A stretch of DNA of 64,000 nucleotides from Anaerostipes hadrus ATCC 29173 = JCM 17467 (GTDB taxonomy: Bacteria > Bacillota > Clostridia > Lachnospirales > Lachnospiraceae), in the NCBI RefSeq assembly GCF_030296915.1, contig NZ_AP028031.1:573001-637000 (forward strand), written 5' to 3'. Made by a program: the position numbers and the translations under genes. The notes under the pieces were generated by a model. It was not told where the DNA came from, did not search any database, and saw only the letters and a program-made list of their open reading frames with translations. Numbering within the stretch: the first letter of the stretch is position 1; every line of letters begins with the position of its first letter. Below are positions 1-8,458 of the stretch, one piece after another.

Positions 1-321
1 AAAAAGATCATGGCTAAATATGCAAATCCAGTTCTTCTTATTTTAGATGAATGGCTTTTATTAAAGCCAACTGAATCAGAACAAAGAGATATTTTTGAAC
101 TTTTACACAGAAGACGTAAAAAATCATCTACCATCTTTTGTTCTCAGTATGAATTTGAAGAATGGTATGATCAACTTGGAGGTTCAGACAGTCCATTGGC
201 AGATGCTATATTAGATCGTATTGCATATGACAGTTATCGGATCAATATCAGAGGTATTGATATTGAACATGATATTTCTATGCGCGAAGTTTACGGATTA
301 GATAAATCATTACGCGAGTAA
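1..321 (+). CDS. istB: IS21-family helper ATPase IstB, C-terminal part (cut by window edge)
   Basis: The frame is open from base 1, so the visible 106 residues are the C-terminal part of a longer protein that begins before the window. A Walker B-like LLILDEW motif lies near the start, followed by ERRDIFELLHRR-like helices and the terminal domain usual for IstB. IstB is the AAA+ ATP-binding subunit that works with the IstA transposase of IS21 elements; here it would act on DNA in the cytoplasm. It is followed at once by a repeat-bearing IS end, which agrees with istB being the last gene of the element. The family call is confident. Whether the whole IS is intact cannot be seen. Confidence 0.85.
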   Translation, partial: KKIMAKYANPVLLILDEWLLLKPTESEQRDIFELLHRRRKKSSTIFCSQYEFEEWYDQLGGSDSPLADAILDRIAYDSYRINIRGIDIEHDISMREVYGLDKSLRE

Positions 322-395
322 ACTCGCAGATATTATAGTGGCTCACTCCGCCTGGACAGATGGCTCAGTCTAAACTGGACAGGCGGCTCTGCCGC
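314..395. repeat. Right end of the IS21-type element with internal repeats
   Basis: After the istB stop (which lies within a small GCGAGT/ACTCGC hairpin at 314-327) come three GGCTC units at 340-344, 362-366 and 385-389. Two copies of CTGGACAG sit between them at 352-359 and 375-382, giving a 22-23 bp period. Multiple subterminal repeats of this size are characteristic of IS21-family ends, where they bind IstA. The exact outer base and any target duplication are not visible because the left end is outside the window. Confidence 0.6.
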
Positions 396-827
396 ATAAG
401 AATATTCATTTTGAACTTGATTAACAATATTTTTGTTGTAAATACCTTTATGATTACATATAATACACTTGTAATAACCAGTGTTTTCTCTATCGTTTAT
501 GGGAACTATTTTATGATGTGTTATCCAGCAAACAGGACATAGCCTTTGATGTTTTGATTTCCAATAATAGAAGTCGCCATTATTGTCTTTAACAATATCA
601 TCGGAAATTAGTTTTTCCAAAGTTTCACAACGCTCTTTATATTCATTACATTTTATTTGTAATTTTTCGATTTTTTCTTCTAAGGATTTTTGTGTTGATG
701 TTAATTTTTTCTTATTAACAATATGGTTAAAAAATCCACTTACTATACATCCAAATAATGTAAATGTTGCACACAATGCAGAAATACTATCTGGATAATT
801 TTTAAAAACTTCAATTATTATTTTCAT
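333..827 (-). CDS. Small membrane-anchored zinc-ribbon protein, 3' end altered by IS
   Basis: Not recognised as a named family. From the ATG at 827 (164 aa) there is one N-terminal transmembrane segment at about residues 15-35, a charged coiled-coil-like stretch (KSLEEKIEKLQIKCNEYKER), then two CxxC pairs (CPVC...CIIC), which suggest a zinc ribbon. An upstream ATG at 839 abuts AAAGGA with no spacing, so the downstream ATG with a 12-base spacer is preferred, though not securely. The last 20 or so codons and the stop lie within the IS21-type end. The original C-terminus has therefore probably been replaced by IS sequence, and the protein may no longer be functional. Confidence 0.45.
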   Translation of the reverse strand: MKIIIEVFKNYPDSISALCATFTLFGCIVSGFFNHIVNKKKLTSTQKSLEEKIEKLQIKCNEYKERCETLEKLISDDIVKDNNGDFYYWKSKHQRLCPVCWITHHKIVPINDRENTGYYKCIICNHKGIYNKNIVNQVQNEYSYAAEPPVQFRLSHLSRRSEPL

Positions 828-1011
828 TTTTATATCCATTCCTTTCGCGCTGCTCAAGGCACAAAACGTCATGAAAAAACGTTGGCTTATTGCAGCTTTC
901 TTTTTATAATTGTTTCCATAGGGATATTCAGTAGTAAACGCGCAATAGCACGTACCTTTTTTTATTAAAATTACTCTGCTATCATTATCCTATACAAAAT
1001 ATAAAAAGTCA

Positions 1012-1035
1012 AAAAAGTTAAGTACTTAACTTTTT
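1012..1035. repeat. Perfect 24-bp palindrome before the IS66 remnant
   Basis: Arms AAAAAGTTAAGT (1012-1023) and ACTTAACTTTTT (1024-1035) form a perfect palindrome centred on AGTACT. It ends 14 bases before the AGGAG preceding the TnpA reading frame. It could be an operator, part of an IS end, or a transcription stop. Nothing in the sequence decides between these. Confidence 0.5.
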
Positions 1036-1058
1036 GTACTTGGATAGGAGATGATCAC

Positions 1059-1373
1059 ATAAAAACTCAACCAAGTTTAGTTGCTTCACAAGTCCGACTT
1101 CAGCAATGGGCCAGACAGATCCATGAATGCAAATCACGTCCGGCAGGCATGAAGGTTGAAACATGGTGCAGCCAAAATGGAATCACAAAGGCTAACTACT
1201 ATTACAGACTCCGCCGTGTCCGTGAAGCTTATATTGAAACAACTCAGAGTTCTGAAACTATTTTTGTGGAACTTCCTGTTATGTCTGAATCAGAAAAATC
1301 TGAAAAACAGGAGTCAAAAAACCTGCCTGTGGCACGGATCCATACTGATGACAATCTGTCAATTAGTAATTAA
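1059..1373 (+). pseudogene. tnpA: IS66-family accessory protein TnpA, remnant
   Basis: The frame reads IKTQPSLVASQVRLQQWA, then RQIHECKSRPAGMKVETWC and SQNGITKANYYYRLRRVRE, which is typical of IS66 TnpA. An AGGAG is placed eight bases before the first family codon, but that codon is ATA rather than ATG; the first ATG is internal at 1149. The C-terminus stops after ARIHTDDNLSISN, short of the family's usual end. No TnpB or TnpC follows. It is therefore a remnant of an IS66 element and probably inactive, unless the AUA initiates weakly. Confidence 0.7.
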
Positions 1374-1729
1374 GGTCCCGTAGACATTAAGAAATCAGTC
1401 TACAAAATAAATTGCAAAATTAAGACTAAATTATTCAAAAAATTCCAAATAAATTAAATAATGATTTAATGTATAGAGCGAAATTAGTTAGAAAGTCATA
1501 TCAAAAATGGCTATGGGTTTTTATTGTCGTAGTATACTGTTTATGATCTCTCAAAGATCTTAAGAATAAAAGAAGAATGTTATTGAAATTTTATAACATT
1601 CTTTTTTTACATAAAATTTGGCACTGTTTTTGCGAAAATGGAATAAAAAATATAAAAATAAAAAAATATTGATAATTTTTCTGCAATAGCATAAAATAGA
1701 AAATAATAGAAGGCGTATGGAGGAAGATT
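1374..1729. other. Non-coding stretch between IS66 remnant and ATPase gene
   Basis: About 355 bases, AT-rich and without a convincing gene. It holds the hairpin at 1573-1608 (listed separately) and a good GGAGGA ribosome site just before the ATPase start at 1730. No clear sigma-A promoter pair could be picked out. Confidence 0.5.
1573..1608 (+). terminator. Rho-independent terminator
   Basis: Stem AAGAATGTTAT (1573-1583) pairs perfectly with ATAACATTCTT (1593-1603) and is followed by a T run. It insulates the ATPase-TOPRIM pair from transcription arising in the IS66 remnant. Confidence 0.75.
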
Positions 1730-3133
1730 ATGAGTCAAACAATTGTTAGGTTACAAGGATTGGAATTAAGAAATATAAAGAATGTTGAATTTGGAAAAAT
1801 TGAAATGCCTAATAGTTATCAAAATGAGAGAAGATATAATAATTCAGAGATATTAGGGCTATATGGACAAAATGGTTCAGGAAAAACAGCTGTTATTGAT
1901 ACAATGTATTTTTTACAAAAATTTATGACCGGAGAAAGTATAGAAAAAAAATTAACAGATTACATTAATATGAAGAAAGAAAGTGCAGAATTAAAAGCAT
2001 CATTTATTATTTTTGAAGACAATATTATGTATGATGTAGATTACAATATTTGTATTGTACGAGAAAAAGATAATTTCGCAGTTATTAAAAAAGAAAGTTT
2101 GAGCTGTTCAAAAATTATTGAAGATAAAAAAATAAATAATAAAACAATATTTATGGAATTTAAAAGAGACAATAGAGAAGATATTTTTACACCGAAAAAG
2201 AGATTAGAAGAATTATTAGATGAGAATAAAGAAGATAAAACGGATTTGATAGTAGCAAAAAAAATGGCAGAAAAATCAAATTGTTCTTATATATTTGGAG
2301 CAAATAGCAGGGAAATCTTTTTTAAGAAATATGATGGAAAATTTCAGCAATATTCTTTTATTATAAAAAGATTATTTGAATTTGCGGTGAAGGATTTATT
2401 TGTAATTAATAATGTACATTCAGGTGTGATTTCAGCAAACATTGTTTTACCAATGGCTTTTAGAATTGATAGTGAAAATAATGGGGTAAAAGGAGATTTG
2501 CCAGTATCTCTTTTAGAAACGACTATCTTGGATAATGAAGATTTAAAAATATTAAGAAATATTATTGAAGAAATTAATACAGTTTTGTATACAATTATTC
2601 CAGGATTAAGAATTGAAATTAAAGAATATGGCAGCCAGTTAATGGATAATGGAGAAGAAGGATATAAAATTGAACTTATGTCATCAAGAGAAGGGATGCC
2701 GTCATTTCCAATTAGAATGGAATCAGAGGGAATTATAAAAATAATTTCAATCTTAAATGCATTAATTCAAGCGTTTAGTGATCCTTCTATTTGTCTGGCA
2801 ATAGACGAATTAGATGCAGGAATATTCGAATATATATTAGGAGAATTGCTGCAAATATTTGATGAGAGTGCAAAGGGCCAATTGATTTTTACATCACATA
2901 ATCTTAGAGCATTAGAAATGTTGGAAAAAGAAAGTATAATGTTTTCAACAACCAATTCCTCAAACCAATATATTCATATGAAAAATATAAAACAATCAAA
3001 CAATCTGAGAGATGTTTATTTAAGAAGCATAACACTTGGAGGACAGAAAGAAGAAATTTATAAAGAAACCAGTAGCTTGAAGATAGCAAGGGCATTTCGA
3101 AAAGCAGGTAGGTGTGTAAAAAATAATGAATGA
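1730..3133 (+). CDS. AAA/ABC-type ATPase of a two-gene, defence-like module
   Basis: 467 aa. Walker A GQNGSGKT is at residues 46-53 (K52), an ABC-signature-like ESEG at 331-334, Walker B LAIDELDAG at 356-364 with D359-E360, and a switch-type SHN with H390. This arrangement fits the AAA_15/AAA_21 ATPases that partner nucleases in OLD, Gabija, PARIS, Septu and RloA-like systems. A strong GGAGGA precedes the ATG. It overlaps the next gene by eight bases, so the two are translationally coupled. Base composition is very AT-rich and differs from the chromosomal genes downstream, and IS remnants lie next door, which suggests horizontal transfer. The ATPase fold is secure. The anti-phage or abortive-infection role is inferred from the partner and setting, and the exact named system is not assigned. 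Confidence 0.8.
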   Translation: MSQTIVRLQGLELRNIKNVEFGKIEMPNSYQNERRYNNSEILGLYGQNGSGKTAVIDTMYFLQKFMTGESIEKKLTDYINMKKESAELKASFIIFEDNIMYDVDYNICIVREKDNFAVIKKESLSCSKIIEDKKINNKTIFMEFKRDNREDIFTPKKRLEELLDENKEDKTDLIVAKKMAEKSNCSYIFGANSREIFFKKYDGKFQQYSFIIKRLFEFAVKDLFVINNVHSGVISANIVLPMAFRIDSENNGVKGDLPVSLLETTILDNEDLKILRNIIEEINTVLYTIIPGLRIEIKEYGSQLMDNGEEGYKIELMSSREGMPSFPIRMESEGIIKIISILNALIQAFSDPSICLAIDELDAGIFEYILGELLQIFDESAKGQLIFTSHNLRALEMLEKESIMFSTTNSSNQYIHMKNIKQSNNLRDVYLRSITLGGQKEEIYKETSSLKIARAFRKAGRCVKNNE

Positions 3134-3836
3134 GAAAAAAGTAATATTATTTATAGTAGAAGGTCCGAGTGATCGAGCAGCATTAGGACCTATTATGGAA
3201 GAGTATTTTAATAGTGAAGATATTAAATTTTTGATAGTTCACGGGGATATAACAATTAAAAATTATATTACGAAAGATAATGCTATTATTAAGGTAAATG
3301 AACAAATAAAGGAAAAATTAAAGGAATTAAAGAAAAAATATAATTATAGTAAGACAGATTATATTAAGATAATTCATTTGATTGATACGGATGGCGTTTA
3401 TATATCAGATGATAAAGTAATGCAAAAAGAAGGAGAAAATAGCAACAAATCTAAAGTTTTATATTATGAAGATCATATAGAAGCAGAGAATGTGAATGGA
3501 ATAAGAAATAGAAATGCAAAGAAATCAGAAGTCTTATTTAAATTAAGAACAACAAAGAATATTGATGGCATTCAATACCGTGTTTACTATAATTCATGTA
3601 ACTTAGAACATGTATTATACGATGAATTGAAAGATTTTACAGATGATGAAAAATTAGAAAAGTCAGATGATTTTGCTGAGCAATATGAAGGAAAATCAGA
3701 CGAATTTATTCAATTTATTTCAGATGAATCAGTTGCAGTAGAAGGATCATATAAAGAAACGTGGGAATATATAGAAAAGGATTTAAATTCATTAAATAGA
3801 CATAGCAATATGAATCTAATCTTTCAAAAAGAATGA
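3126..3836 (+). CDS. TOPRIM-like partner protein of the ATPase
   Basis: 236 aa, starting inside the 3' end of the ATPase gene. The N-terminus ILFIVEGPSDRAAL places a glutamate (E12) at the end of a hydrophobic strand, and HLIDTDG places D87 and D89 after another strand. This E...DxD pattern is the TOPRIM metal-binding signature. A further NLEH at 159-162 resembles the conserved N/C-F-E segment of RloB/OLD-type TOPRIM proteins. It is therefore probably a nuclease or nuclease-like effector gated by the upstream ATPase. Alternatives are a DUF4435-type (AriB-like) or RloB-type protein. The family was judged by motif only; no search was possible. Confidence 0.6.
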   Translation: MNEKKVILFIVEGPSDRAALGPIMEEYFNSEDIKFLIVHGDITIKNYITKDNAIIKVNEQIKEKLKELKKKYNYSKTDYIKIIHLIDTDGVYISDDKVMQKEGENSNKSKVLYYEDHIEAENVNGIRNRNAKKSEVLFKLRTTKNIDGIQYRVYYNSCNLEHVLYDELKDFTDDEKLEKSDDFAEQYEGKSDEFIQFISDESVAVEGSYKETWEYIEKDLNSLNRHSNMNLIFQKE

Positions 3837-4020
3837 GTAAGAAATGAATAATAAAATATCAGCCATCAGAAGTTCTTAAACGGATAAAGACGGAGAATAC
3901 TATAATAGACGAAAGATAAAGAATTGTGTATAATAAGTATTATTTAGAAGTAACAAAGTACTAAAAAGTGTCAAGAATAACAAAAAAGTACTAATTTTTG
4001 CATAAATGGAGGAAAAATCA

Positions 4021-4565
4021 TGGCCAATATGATCACTGCTTTTTTAGGAAAAAAACAGGATTCAGATTCAATTTTTAAGTAACCTTTTGAAGGATCGTTC
4101 ATATGTACAATTGACTTATATGACAGGAATTCTTCCGATTGCTAAGTATTCCAGTGGATCGGAATTAAATATGTTTTGGGAATATACAATGGCATCTGAG
4201 GCGAAATATAATGAATATTTTGGATTTACAGATTCAGAAGTAGATCAGTTGTATGAGAAATATACGAGGAATACACGAGAGATTCATATTTCAAGAGAAG
4301 ATTTGAAAGAATGGTACGATGGTTATACGACAAAATCAGGAGAGAGAATGTATAATCCAAGATCGGTAGTTTTGGCATTGACAAATAATAATATTGGAAA
4401 TTACTGGACAAGTTCAGGACCATATGATGAGATTTTTTATTATAAATGATCGTATATGGATTCTTAAGTTACGAGAATGGGGAAGTAAGAATTCCGAATA
4501 AAGAGCTGATGAATAAATTTGATGATATTATTATACAGCAATGCGGCAACACAGAAATCAATTAA
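4021..4565 (+). pseudogene. AAA-ATPase-like / DUF1703 protein, decayed
   Basis: Three pieces of one gene are visible. From 4021 a strong GGAGGA-ATG opens MANMITAFLGKKQDSDSIFK and stops at about 4083. From 4087 an open stretch to 4449 reads LTYMTGILPIAKYSSGSELN and continues to NYWTSSGPYDEIFYY. From 4446 to 4565 the other frame gives MIVYGFLSYENGEVRIPNKE. These are successive parts of the AAA-ATPase-like family with C-terminal DUF1703, common in multiple copies in gut Firmicutes and Bacteroidetes. The Walker region is deleted and there are at least two frame breaks, so no functional product is expected. Confidence 0.75.
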
Positions 4566-4619
4566 TAGTGCAAAATCGGATTTGAAAAAGAGTATAAATA
4601 AACTAAGGAGAAAATAAAT

Positions 4620-5882
4620 TTGAAAAAAAGAAAATTAGTGTTTGCAATTACAGCCATCACGGTATTTTCAGCGATGATGTTAACATCAAACACAAAAGCG
4701 CAAGCTGCAGCAAAGAAGACATACACGATCACGCCAAAGTCATCACCATATAAAGGAAAGTACAAAAAAGCAAAAGGATACTACAATTCCACAACAAAAC
4801 AGTATTTTGCGATCCGCTCTTATTTAGAACTGCTCGAAAAAAAGGGTGGAGGAAAATTAGTCATAAAAAAGGGGACTTATAAGATACCAAATGTTTTATA
4901 TATTCCATCCAATGTTACGATCGAACTCAAAGATGGTGTAACGATTAAAAAGATCATGAAAACCAAAGCAAAGAAAATGAAACCAGGTGGTGGTATTTTT
5001 GAATTGTTGGAACCATCGAAAGCGAAGAAAAAGGGTGTGCATGGACAATATAATGGGGTTCATGATGTTAAGATATATTCAACAGGAAAGGCAGTGGTCG
5101 ATCAGGATTATCAGGGAAAAACTGGTCAGAATTGTATTGCACTTGTTATGTGTCATAACAGAAATGTTACGATTGAGGGAATCACATTTAAAAATATGAA
5201 ATATGGACATTTTATCGAGATGGATGCATCACAGAATGTAAATGTCAATCGTTGTACCTTTACAGGATATAAAGCAAGTAAACGTCATACATCCGAGGCA
5301 ATCAATCTAGATACTCCAGATAAGAAAACAAGAGGGTTTACTCATGGCTGGAGTCAGTATGACTGTACGCCAAATCAGAATGTGCAGATTACAAACTGTA
5401 TATTTTCAAATCTCGAAAAAGCAATAGGAACACATCAGTATTCTGTAGAAAAATATCACACAGATATCTCAATTTCTGATTGCATGATAAAAAACTGTGT
5501 CAGCGGTGGGATTGAGATGATGAACTGGCAAAGAGTGTCTTTGACCAATACGAGATTTATGAATATTGGGAAAAACAGTAAAGGAAAATATACTTCCTAT
5601 AACAGGGATCGTAAGATCAGAGCAATCTTGGTGCGAGGAGGTGTTTCAGAGATTAATATCGAGGATTGTACGTTTCAGAATCTTCCAAGAGTTATGCAGT
5701 GTATGCCATGGAAGAACCAGAATACGGCAACGCAATATCCAATGATATATAATCATATTACACAAGAAGAATACCAAAGGATTGCATCGCAGAATAAAGT
5801 GCTTCGTGGTGTTGATGTACCATATATTATTGTGAACACACGTTACAACGATTATAATTATCCAGAGAAATATTATTTTTAA
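4620..5882 (+). CDS. Secreted right-handed beta-helix (pectate-lyase-like) protein
   Basis: 420 aa from a TTG start with AGGAG upstream. A signal peptide is clear (KKRK, hydrophobic core, then a TKAQAAA cleavage region). The body shows the repeating N-V-x-I/V and I-x-x-C-x-F turns of a parallel beta-helix (NVTIEGITFKNM, NVNVNRCTFTGY, NVQITNCIFSNL, INIEDCTFQNL), as in pectate-lyase-fold and Nos-D-like proteins. It probably binds or cleaves a polysaccharide outside the cell. Substrate and catalytic residues cannot be told from sequence by eye. It opens the surface-glycopolymer region. Confidence 0.75.
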   Translation: MKKRKLVFAITAITVFSAMMLTSNTKAQAAAKKTYTITPKSSPYKGKYKKAKGYYNSTTKQYFAIRSYLELLEKKGGGKLVIKKGTYKIPNVLYIPSNVTIELKDGVTIKKIMKTKAKKMKPGGGIFELLEPSKAKKKGVHGQYNGVHDVKIYSTGKAVVDQDYQGKTGQNCIALVMCHNRNVTIEGITFKNMKYGHFIEMDASQNVNVNRCTFTGYKASKRHTSEAINLDTPDKKTRGFTHGWSQYDCTPNQNVQITNCIFSNLEKAIGTHQYSVEKYHTDISISDCMIKNCVSGGIEMMNWQRVSLTNTRFMNIGKNSKGKYTSYNRDRKIRAILVRGGVSEINIEDCTFQNLPRVMQCMPWKNQNTATQYPMIYNHITQEEYQRIASQNKVLRGVDVPYIIVNTRYNDYNYPEKYYF

Positions 5883-5946
5883 AATGGATATTGGGAGATA
5901 CCTTGATAATATAGATAAGAAGTTTACAAGAAAGGACAAAACAAAA

Positions 5947-7065
5947 ATGAAACAATATGATTATCTGATCGTAGGTTCCGGTTTATACGGAGCCGTCTTT
6001 GCACAGCAGGCAACAGCAAAAGGAAAGAGGGTCTTAGTCATCGACAAACGACCAAATATTGCAGGAAATGTATACACAGAAGATATTGAGAAGATTCATG
6101 TACATAAATACGGAGCCCATATCTTCCATACAAACAATAAAAAAGTATGGAATTACATTACAAAGTTTGCAGAGTTTAATCGATTCACAAACTCACCAGT
6201 TGCAAATTACAAAGGAGAATTATATTCTCTGCCATTTAATATGTACACATTCAATAAGATGTGGGGTGTGATCACACCGCAGGAAGCTGCAGATAAGATT
6301 GAAGAGCAGAAGAAAGAAGCAGGGATCACAGAGCCAAAGAATCTGGAAGAACAGGCGATCAGCTTGGTTGGAACAGATATTTATGAGAAACTGATCAAAG
6401 GATACACAGAAAAACAGTGGGGAAGACCATGTACAGAGCTTCCATCCTTTATCATTAAGAGATTACCAGTACGTTTAACATTTGATAATAACTATTTCAA
6501 CGCCTTATACCAGGGAATCCCAGTGGGCGGATATACAAAGATGATCGCAAATATGTTAGGAGATGTAGAAGTTCGTTTAAATACAGATTATTTTGAACAC
6601 AAAGAAGAACTGGATGCATTAGCAGAGAAAGTAATCTACACAGGACCGATTGACGCATACTTTGATTACAAATTAGGTGAATTAGAATATCGTTCCGTAA
6701 GATTTGAGACAGAAGTATTAGACCAGCCAAACTTCCAGGGAAATGCAGCTGTGAACTACACAGATGCCGAGACACCATGGACAAGGATTATTGAACACAA
6801 ATGGTTTGAATTCGGAAAAGACGAAGAAGGAAACGACCTTCCAAAGACTGTTATCAGTCGTGAATACAGTTCTGAATGGAAATTAGGAGATGAACCATAT
6901 TATCCAGTCAATGACGAAAAGAATGGAAAATTATATGAAGAGTATAAGAAATTAGCTGAGAAAGAAAAAAATATCATCTTCGGAGGAAGACTCGGAGAAT
7001 ATAAATATTACGATATGGATGCGGTTATTGCAGCAGCGTTAGATATGTGTGAAAAAGAGTTATAA
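5947..7065 (+). CDS. glf: UDP-galactopyranose mutase
   Basis: 372 aa. It converts UDP-galactopyranose to UDP-galactofuranose, the donor of Galf units in surface polysaccharides, using reduced FAD in the cytoplasm. The N-terminus KQYDYLIVGSGLYGAVFA is the dinucleotide fold. HKYGAHIFHTNNKKVW, the LPFNMYTFNKMWG segment and GYTEKQWG are hallmark UGM motifs, and the length fits bacterial Glf. An in-frame ATG at 5884 exists, but the start at 5947 carries AGAAAGGA at good spacing and matches the family N-terminus. galE lies two genes downstream and would supply UDP-galactose. Confidence 0.95.
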   Translation: MKQYDYLIVGSGLYGAVFAQQATAKGKRVLVIDKRPNIAGNVYTEDIEKIHVHKYGAHIFHTNNKKVWNYITKFAEFNRFTNSPVANYKGELYSLPFNMYTFNKMWGVITPQEAADKIEEQKKEAGITEPKNLEEQAISLVGTDIYEKLIKGYTEKQWGRPCTELPSFIIKRLPVRLTFDNNYFNALYQGIPVGGYTKMIANMLGDVEVRLNTDYFEHKEELDALAEKVIYTGPIDAYFDYKLGELEYRSVRFETEVLDQPNFQGNAAVNYTDAETPWTRIIEHKWFEFGKDEEGNDLPKTVISREYSSEWKLGDEPYYPVNDEKNGKLYEEYKKLAEKEKNIIFGGRLGEYKYYDMDAVIAAALDMCEKEL

Positions 7066-7101
7066 AGATTTATGTCATATAAGAAAAGAGGAACAAGAAA
7101 C

Positions 7102-8349
7102 ATGAGCGAAACATTTTTACCAGCAAATATTTTAATGCCACAGGTAGATTCTATGAAGAAATGGGCCGTGATCGCTTGTGACCAGTTTTCATCCCAGCCA
7201 GAATACTGGGATGAAGTAAAAGAGTATGTAGGAAATACGCCTTCAACGTTACATCTAATGCTTCCAGAAGCATATCTTGGAAGTGAGGAAGAAGATGAAA
7301 AGATCCGAAAGATTCAATCCACAATGAAGAATTATGCAGATGATCATCTGTTGAAAACTTATGAAAATTCTTTGGTTTATGTGGAAAGAACTTTGCAGAA
7401 TGGAAAGATTCGAAGAGGGATCGTAGGTGCGATCGATCTGGAACAATATAGTTATACGCCAGAACACGAAGCAAAGATCCGTTCCACAGAGAAAACAGTT
7501 ATGGAGCGAATCCCACCAAGAATGAAGATTCGTTATCAGGCACCGATTGAATTGCCACACGTGATCTTGCTATGCGATGATTGGAAAAATGAAGTATTAG
7601 AAATCGTAACAGAGCAGAAGGCAGATCTTGAGAAATTATATGAATTTGATCTGATGCAGGAAGGTGGACATATCGCAGGATGGCTGGTAGACGGAGAGGT
7701 CAAAGAACAATTTTTAGAAAAACTACGATCATATGAAGAACAAATGACAGAAAAATATAAAGATTTAAGTGATGAGCCAATGGTCTATGCAGTCGGAGAC
7801 GGAAACCATTCTCTGGCAACAGCAAAAGCCTGTTACGAGAAGTTAAAGAAAAATCATCAATGGGAACATATCAAAGATCATCCAGCGAGATATGCATTGG
7901 TAGAACTCGAGAATCTACATGATGATTCCCAGCAGTTTGAACCAATTCACAGAGTCATTACTGGAACAGATCCAGAAGAATTAATACGTGCATTAAAAAC
8001 AGAATGTTGTAGCGAAGAAGGACAAACAATTCGCTGCTATTATGGAAAGAAGGAAGAAGTTCTCCATTTGAATTTACATAAACATCAATTAGCAGTTGAT
8101 AAAATACAGACATTTTTAGATAAATATCTCAAAGACAATTCAGGATGTATTGATTATATCCACGGAGAAGATGTCTTAAAAGAACTGTCAAAAGAAGAGC
8201 AGACGATAGGAATTGAACTTCCAGCAATGGAGAAAGATCAGCTGTTTCCAAGTGTGATGACAGACGGAACACTGCCAAGAAAGACATTTTCCATGGGACA
8301 TGCTTGTGAAAAACGTTATTATATTGAAGGACGAAAGATTCAGAGATAG
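7102..8349 (+). CDS. DUF1015 family protein
   Basis: 415 aa from the ATG at 7102, which has AAGAGGAA upstream; the ATG at 7072 is the alternative. It shows the DUF1015 pattern: an N-terminal LPANILMPQ...WAVIACDQFSSQPEYW segment, MKIRYQAPIELPHVILLCDD, and the central GDGNHSLATAKACYE motif. Members are widespread in Firmicutes and are often found near serine or sugar-phosphate metabolism, but no biochemical role is established. It follows glf by 36 bases and is probably co-transcribed. Confidence 0.85.
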   Translation: MSETFLPANILMPQVDSMKKWAVIACDQFSSQPEYWDEVKEYVGNTPSTLHLMLPEAYLGSEEEDEKIRKIQSTMKNYADDHLLKTYENSLVYVERTLQNGKIRRGIVGAIDLEQYSYTPEHEAKIRSTEKTVMERIPPRMKIRYQAPIELPHVILLCDDWKNEVLEIVTEQKADLEKLYEFDLMQEGGHIAGWLVDGEVKEQFLEKLRSYEEQMTEKYKDLSDEPMVYAVGDGNHSLATAKACYEKLKKNHQWEHIKDHPARYALVELENLHDDSQQFEPIHRVITGTDPEELIRALKTECCSEEGQTIRCYYGKKEEVLHLNLHKHQLAVDKIQTFLDKYLKDNSGCIDYIHGEDVLKELSKEEQTIGIELPAMEKDQLFPSVMTDGTLPRKTFSMGHACEKRYYIEGRKIQR

Positions 8350-8382
8350 ACGAGTGCCCAATAATTGCTTTACAAGAAAAAC

Positions 8383-8411
8383 TTTAATGATATCGTGAAA
8401 TGTGGTATGAT
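8383..8411 (+). promoter_or_regulatory. Candidate sigma-A promoter for galE
   Basis: An extended -10 (TGG before TATGAT, 8406-8411) lies 17 bases after a weak -35 TTTAAT (8383-8388), 47 bases upstream of the galE start. The -10 carries most of the evidence. Confidence 0.5.
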
Positions 8412-8458
8412 AAAAAATAGTGTAGATAAATAATATATACAATAATGGAGGAGAGATC

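Noticed and set aside
1730..3836. Naming the ATPase-TOPRIM pair as PARIS, Gabija or RloAB
   Set aside because: The motifs fit the general ATPase-plus-TOPRIM plan, but no specific marker of any one system could be confirmed by eye, so only the general class is reported.
8369..8411. TTTACA at 8369 as the -35 of the galE promoter
   Set aside because: It lies 31 bases from the -10, too far for sigma-A. The weaker TTTAAT at 8383 has the right 17-base spacing.
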